A stretch of DNA of 64,000 nt from Fragum whitleyi (lineage: Eukaryota; Mollusca; Bivalvia; Cardiida; Cardiidae): NCBI GenBank assembly GCA_948146395.1, contig OX411548.1, positions 37,456,912 through 37,520,911 on the forward strand. Direction: 5' to 3'. Positions 58,728 through 64,000 of this stretch are shown piece after piece. The translations under genes and the position numbers were made by a program. Each line of letters begins with the position of its first letter. The stretch's first letter is position 1. The notes beneath the pieces were generated by a model, which had not been told where the DNA came from, searched no databases, and was given only the letters and a program-made list of their open reading frames with translations.

Positions 58728-58810
58728 ATATTGATGATTCAGCGCCAAACAGTTGTAACTCCCTATAAACCTATAGGGAGTTACAACTGTTTCGCCCTTA
58801 GCCATTGATA
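58728..58810. repeat. AACAGTTGTAACTGCC hairpin, copy 4
   Basis: Arms AAACAGTTGTAACTCCCTAT and ATAGGGAGTTACAACTGTTT pair perfectly. Confidence 0.75.
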
Positions 58811-59657
58811 TCGACTCAAAAGAATTGTGAAAAGCATTTCAACAGCATGGAAATAGGAGAAGTTGTATGTTTCATGCAATTTCTCCCGTTTTATCTGCCT
58901 GTTGAAAGATGGGACATATAATGGAATCAACTGTGGCATCTGGTGTCCAGTTGGTGGCCACTTCTTTGTCCGGAGCATAACTCTGTTACCTAATGTCTTA
59001 TTGACTCAGCAGTTATGTTCCTCCACTGATCTGAATGCAGTGTGTAAGAACTGTAACTCTACCTAATTTTGAATTACTTCCCTTTGTTGTTTTTCATACG
59101 GTCTAGCAGAGCAACAGGCGTATCTTGTGACAATTTGCGACCTTGCTTCTGGTGTATTTTTATCTGCCAACAGAGGTTGTATATTGGTATCTTTCTTTGT
59201 AGGTAAAATTCTTGTTAAAACATTTTCTTTTACAATCATGGACAGATTTGCATGATACTTTAAAGGAATTTTCCTCATTATGTGACCATGCACATATCTT
59301 CACCATTTTATATGTTGCTGTGTCAGAAAAATGGGCCTTCATGTAGAATGTTTGTCTTGAGGCAGTGCATATTGTAACAATGGATCTCAATGGCAATAGG
59401 ATCTCATGGTTGTAAAAAGTCTGAATAGAGTGTTAAAGGATTAATTTCTGTTTGAATGGGTTACTGTGAAAATGGCAAAAGTTGTAATTTTGTAGCATCA
59501 AAGAGTTTGTTTTTCAGCCATTTATATTTTTTTGAATAGAAAATGCTGCAATTTGTCAGCTCAATTATTTCTCCTACAGTCATGGAAGCATTGTTGCAAA
59601 CTCAATTAAGGATAAGGTTTATGGCTCTTTGACAGTGTTGTGAAAATGTCCATTTTG
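58811..59657. other. 3' flank of HMGXB4, nothing recognised
   Basis: No exon, RNA gene or polyadenylation signal could be named. Confidence 0.35.
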
Positions 59658-59960
59658 AGCTCACTTGAGCACGAAGTGCACAAGGTGAGCTATTTTAATC
59701 GTCCAATGTCAGTTGTCCCTCTAGTATCCGTTGTCCACAATTTCTTTAAACATCTTCTCCTCCAAAACCAGAGGGCCAATCTTGATGAAACTTTGCGTGG
59801 ATGTTCTTTGGGTCAAGCTCAATCGGGGTTGTTCAAATAAATGAAATCCATCCTTAACATTGGTTGCCATGGCAACCAAAAGGATGAAAATAGGAAAATC
59901 TTCTTCTCTAAAACCACAAGGCACACAGCTTACATATTTGGTACCTATATGTTGGTAATA
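59658..59960 (+). mobile_element. Helitron-like AGCTCACTTGAG fragment
   Basis: Starts TTTTGAGCTCACTTGAGCACGAAGTGCACAAGGTGAGCT and has one module (CTTCTCCTCCAAAACCAGAGGGCCAATC). The right end is lost. Confidence 0.5.
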
Positions 59961-60435
59961 AGAAGGGTAAAGGGTATGCAAGTTAATAGTGATTGAGAAT
60001 TTTGGTGCAATGTGCACCAGACCCAGTAAATGATTACACAAGAGTTATAAAGAGACTTCAAAGTGTTGTTTCAGTCAAAGTAATTTGTTTAATGAAAGCT
60101 AACAGAGCGATACAGGCCCTCATTGGCCTATTGTTTGTCACACAGGTTAATGTTGAAAATGAAGAAAGTCATTTTTTCCCAATGTTAACAAACATTTGTG
60201 TACATTGTATCATAAAGTTCTTTCTAATTTAATGATAATTGTAATAGATGATTTGAAAACTTAGATCAATTATTCTCTGTTATTTTTCCAATGTCCGCCT
60301 GTCTCTCTGTAAGAAATTGTTCAGTCTGGTTTACTAGCTTAGTGCTGAGCCCGGCTAGGTCAACCGAATTTGAAACAAGACACTGGATATTTTGTCTCTA
60401 TAAAAAATACTATATCTGTGATTATACTTGAATCA

Positions 60436-60520
60436 AACTTTGGGCTCAGTGCAACACTATTGTAAGAGCCTATAGATATATAGGCACTTACAATAGTCTT
60501 GCACAAACCCCTCAAAGCAT
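60436..60520. repeat. AACAGTTGTAACTGCC hairpin, copy 5
   Basis: Arms ACTATTGTAAGAGCCTATA and TATAGGCACTTACAATAGT. Confidence 0.65.
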
Positions 60521-60719
60521 TCTTATTTTGAATTCATCAGTATCGTCTAAAGTATCGTCTAAAGAAATATTAGTTTGTGAGCTATCTGAACATTTTAATT
60601 ATGTAACAGCCCAGACATTAACCATGTTTAAACCACAATCAATAAAATACAATGCATTTTTTGGGCAGTTTAATCCTTCCTGTGCTATTCATAATACATT
60701 CCTAGTCAAAAGAAAGCTT

Positions 60720-60800
60720 TGGCAGATAGTATAGACTATGATCAGCATTCACAGAATGTGTGGTCTGATCTTTGCCTATATTGTTTGCTTTCTACTGCAA
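60720..60800. repeat. Small GACTATGATCAG hairpin repeat
   Basis: Relative of 23158-23245 and 15556-15650. Confidence 0.5.
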
Positions 60801-60885
60801 TATCATCGAGAAATCTTAAGAAAGACACAAAATTGTAAGCTAAATTTCAATTCAGCAAGATAGAGGTTTACTTCAGACTTCTGGG

Positions 60886-61125
60886 CCCAAGGTTATAAAA
60901 CTTTTCTCATTCTCAATTCAAATTTTCTCAAATTTCGATTTGAGATTAAAGCTGTAATTCTGTTTTAATACTCATTTTAAGGTATTCACATAAAAAGATA
61001 ATATTAATAAGTTGTTATAAATAACAACTTATTAATATTATCTTTTATTTTCATTCATTTATTTAAATTTAAAATTTGAGAAAATTCTCAGTTGAGCCTG
61101 AGAAAAAATTTATAACCTAAGGCTC
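60886..61125. mobile_element. 240-bp palindromic MITE
   Basis: The outer arms (AAGGTTATAAAACTTTTCTC ... and its complement ending TTTATAACCTAAGG) and a perfect inner stem at 60992-61047 (GATAATATTAATAAGTTGTTAT) make almost the whole segment self-complementary. It ends some 35 bp before the stop codon of the PLP enzyme gene. Confidence 0.7.
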
Positions 61126-61161
61126 TGGTAAAAAAACTTGTATTATTGTGTCATCCATCCA

Positions 61162-61658
61162 TCATGGTATCTTCCCTTGTAGGATAGATATCAGTTTGTC
61201 TGTATCAATATGTCCTCCAGACACAACACAAACAATATTGCCTCTCCCAGCTTTACCAGCTAGGGCTGCAGCCACAGAGCTAGCACCTGCACCCTCCGCA
61301 ATCACGTGATTCACTTCAGCCAGTAACTTGACGGCATCAGAAATCTGTTTCAAAGACACGACACAGGACCCCTTGATCAAATTTCGCACCATTGGCCACA
61401 TTTCCTCAAGTAAACCTTTGCTGCCAATACCATCAACAAATGAAGGTGTGTATGTGCATGGAGTTGGCTTTCCCGCTTGAAATGACGCAGATAAGGGTGC
61501 GGCAGTTTCCACTTCACTAGCGTAAATTTGACAGTCTGGTTTAAGGTGTCGGAGAGCGGAGGCTATTCCACAACTGAGACCACCTCCCCCGTATGGAACG
61601 ATAATGGCATCGACTTCTGGCAGTTCGTCAAATATTTCTATTCCTATGGTCCCATTAC
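61162..61658 (-). CDS. PLP enzyme last exon
   Basis: Acceptor TTGAACAG at 61659; GNGTIGIEIF, PYGGGGLSCGIASAL, then ETAAPLSASF, HVIAEGAGASSVAAAL and VSGGHIDTDKLISILQGKIP before TGA. In this family the second half of the large domain and its C terminus look like this; no break was seen. Confidence 0.88.
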
Positions 61659-64000
61659 CTGTTCAAGTAAAGATGAATGAGCCTATGCGTGGGATTTCCA
61701 ACAATTTCAAATAAATGCTTCATGATAGAGCCTTTTAGATCTCATTCAATTTCAAAAATGCACAAGGCAAACCCTCTGACCAGCCTGTGCATCTGCACAG
61801 TCTTACCAGAGTCTTCACTTTGCGTTTAGTTGAAAGATAAGGTCTCAAAGTATCTGTAGACCATCAGGTTACTTTATATTTACAGTATGTGGCTGTCAAT
61901 GCTACTCAATGCTTGCTCCTCATAAACATTTCAAGTTGTTGGAATGTTACACACAGGCTCAAAAATGAAAATCAACTTTCAAATCTTGGAGTGCCAGCTA
62001 GATCTTTTAGTTAATTATAATATGATCCGCACATTTTATTAATTAGCACAAGAAAAACTTGAAGAAAATGTTTCAAGGAAATGATACTAGTCATAATTTC
62101 TCTAAGCTATATTGCATTTGTGTAGCAGGGAACTTCTTTAATTTGGACCAAACTAAATTGTCTTTTCCTTTTATCAATTTGGTGGAAATTTCAGACTGGT
62201 TCTAAAGCTGGTTGCAAGCAAAAATATAAAATGATGCCACTTACAAAGAATCATCCTTTATGATTGATTGATTGATAGAATGGAGTCTTACGCCTCTTTC
62301 AACATTTTCCAGTTATATCGTGGCGGCTGGAGTACGGTATGCAGACGTTTCGTACCATAACCATTTCGTACCATAAAATATATTACCATTTCGTACCACA
62401 CGATGACCATTTCGTACCATAGGCGAAGACGTTTCGTACCATATGTTAACCATTTCGTACCAAACATTGACAATTTTAGTAAATAAAATGAAAATATTAT
62501 TTTGAAAATGTTTATTTCTTAAATAACTTATTTTTTTCCATGTAAAATGGCACGAAAATGTTGTATTTGCTTGTACTGCAAGCCTATAAAGTTTATATCC
62601 TTTTACTAGTTAAAGGAGTAGGCCAAATTATAAATAGGTTGATTGGCTGGTATGTTGTTTGACTGATATTTTCTACAAGAATGGTAAAAGCAAATCGACA
62701 ATGATTTGTTTGGTGTTTGCCTTCAATTATTAATTGTAAATTGATTAGCAATAAGCCTTGTTTGTTAATTGAATAAATAACGACATGCTTTAGAGACTTT
62801 ATTTTTGAGATTATAAGAGAATGATAGATTTTTTATTCAATGTTCTATAGCAATTGTAGCACGTCGTCAAGTAGTTAATACATAATTTAAGAAATGAATA
62901 TGAACTTGTTGAATTAGCACTGTCTATACATTAAGAAAATACATTTTTAGATTTTAAAACTTTAGCAAGGCAATTTGATAAAGTATAACCAGTATGATTT
63001 TGTTCTAGTTACGATGTTTTGTTTTGCTTCTTGTTTCAATGGAATACCAACGGAATATTATCAAAAAAAGTTTGACTTCTTTTCTGTCATCCCAAAACAA
63101 CACTTATGGTACGAATATTTGTATCAAAATGGTAAGATATTGATTATTCTGTAGTGCGAATTGATAATTTAATGGTACGAAACGACTTTTCCTTTGGTAC
63201 GAAACGTCTTCACCTATGGTACGAAACGTCTTCGCTTATGGTACAAAACGTCTGGTACAAAATAATTCCTGGAGTACCTTAGAATAGATTCCTGGTATTT
63301 CTCTCACCAGTACAACCATCACATCCTTTCCTAGCCTCCAGCTGCTATTTCACATAGGTTGACAATTATCAACCCATTGGTGCAAGACAAATAGAAAGGA
63401 TGAGTGCCACTGTCAGTTATCAAATCTGAGACCTCTAGATTGACAGTCTGAAGCGCTACCAACTGCGCTATGACGGCTGCATTATCCTATATGGTAGAAA
63501 ATATTGTGGATAAAGGAATGTTCATTACTTGATAAATGAGCAATTTATAATTTTTTTCACAATACTTTCTCAAATACAAAAATACAAGTATGTAAAAATC
63601 CAGGGTCTTCAAAAATGGGTTATTTCAAAGAGGTTTCATAACTACCTGCAATAACGGTGGTGTCTGACACAGGATGTATAAAGCGGCCATCTTGTCCATC
63701 CACTTTGTGTTCCATCATGATGTTCCACCAATCATCAAATGTCACCTTGTGTATGTTACCACCTAGATTTTCTATAGCACTTAGCTTAGCTTGTGGTGCA
63801 TGATCAGGAGCGAATATGTGACATGGTACTTTAAACTTTTTCGTGCAGTAAGCCAAGCCTTGAGCAAAGTTTCCTGCGCTTGATGTGTACACCCCTGCCT
63901 GGAGCGACTCCTCTGGTAAACAACCAATAGCATTGGAGGCTCCTCTTATCTTGAAACAACCAATAGGTTGTAGGTTTTCGAGCTTTAGGTAAATCTGGAA
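61162..64000 (-). CDS. PLP-dependent serine/threonine dehydratase-like enzyme (partial)
   Basis: Fold-type II PLP enzyme related to serine racemase, threonine/serine dehydratase and phenylserine dehydratase; these act on small hydroxy-amino acids by removing water or racemising them. Two exons are visible: from the window edge to 63646, and 61658 to the TGA at 61162. They join in phase (VIAG|GNGTIGIEIF). Landmarks: PLP-binding lysine in CFKIRGASN (codon 63950-63952), substrate loop TSSAGNFAQG, glycine-rich phosphate loop YGGGGLSCG, and near the C terminus VVSGGHID. Serine racemase normally has SSGNH where this protein has SAGNF, and the DDWW segment is seen in phenylserine-dehydratase-like members, so true serine racemase is less likely. 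The N-terminal part lies outside the window. Confidence 0.85.
62335..63265. mobile_element. Foldback element FB3, arms of TTTCGTACCA units
   Basis: Left arm units CGTTTCGTACCA or CATTTCGTACCA near 62346, 62362, 62387, 62408, 62430 and 62451. Right arm units TGGTACGAAACG near 63173, 63195 and 63217, with TGGTACAAAACG near 63239 and partial units at 63107 and 63253. The interior is AT-rich. The element fills most of the PLP enzyme intron. The phrase GAAACGTCTTCGCCTATGGT shows a unit of about 22 bp. Confidence 0.7.
63281..63481 (-). mobile_element. tRNA-derived SINE, minus strand
   Basis: Reverse complement of the SINE at 33898-34172, with the head GCAGCCGTCATAGCGCAGTT and body up to GAAATACCAGGAATC. 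Lies in the PLP enzyme intron next to FB3. Confidence 0.7.
63646..64000 (-). CDS. PLP enzyme exon with catalytic lysine
   Basis: Open from the window edge to donor GCAG|GTAGTT at 63645. Encodes IYLKLENLQPIGCFKIRG, SAGNFAQGLAYC and FIHPVSDTTVIAG. A possible acceptor TTCCAG at 63995-64000 would make the exon start at 63994. Confidence 0.85.

Overview
The window looks like nuclear DNA of a mollusc, most likely a bivalve. It is AT-rich and gene-poor, has intron-split genes with GT..AG boundaries, and is packed with dispersed repeats whose ends (TTTTTAGCTCACCTGAGC ... GGTCCTCTTGTT) and roughly 170-bp internal modules resemble Helitron-type non-autonomous elements known from bivalves. The species assignment is inference; no database was searched.

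Three host genes can be supported. (1) 17651-23741, plus strand: a small lysine- and acid-rich protein with a coiled coil and one C-terminal repeat that resembles the Spin/Ssty (Tudor-like) repeat of spindlins. (2) 35884-58540, plus strand: the orthologue of HMGXB4, eight coding exons with matching splice phases, an HMG box split over three exons, and the conserved C-terminal domain ending in IAYIMPGL. Its first exon was not found with certainty; a YY1/ZNF143-like promoter candidate lies at 29243-29286. (3) 61162 to beyond 64000, minus strand: the C-terminal part of a fold-type II PLP enzyme of the serine racemase / threonine dehydratase / phenylserine dehydratase group.

Layout. 1-6.1 kb: intergenic repeats, including a foldback element (701-1712) and a 263-bp tandem array. 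6.1-7.3 kb: a tRNA-headed element with a 75-bp tandem body. 7.3-12.2 kb: a decayed Ty3/Gypsy retrotransposon on the minus strand with one putative LTR. 12.6-13.4 kb: the 3' end of a non-LTR retrotransposon. 13.4-17.5 kb: foldback, hairpin and Helitron-like repeats. 17.6-23.8 kb: the Spin/Ssty-like gene. 24-35 kb: nested Helitron-like elements and copy A of a transposon with inverted ends and a 7-bp target duplication. 35.9-58.5 kb: HMGXB4, whose 10.3-kb intron holds copy B of that transposon; copy B itself carries two later insertions whose empty sites are visible in copy A. 58.5-61.1 kb: hairpin elements between the convergent ends of HMGXB4 and the PLP enzyme gene. 61.2-64 kb: the PLP enzyme gene, its intron filled by another foldback element and a SINE.

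The most unusual signal is a set of foldback elements (about 701-1712, 13925-14165, 18842-19238, 48930-49906, 62335-63265, plus a lone arm at 13473-13556). Their inverted arms are built from short direct repeats, and although each family has its own unit, the units share a core that can be written YTYGK(A)CC.
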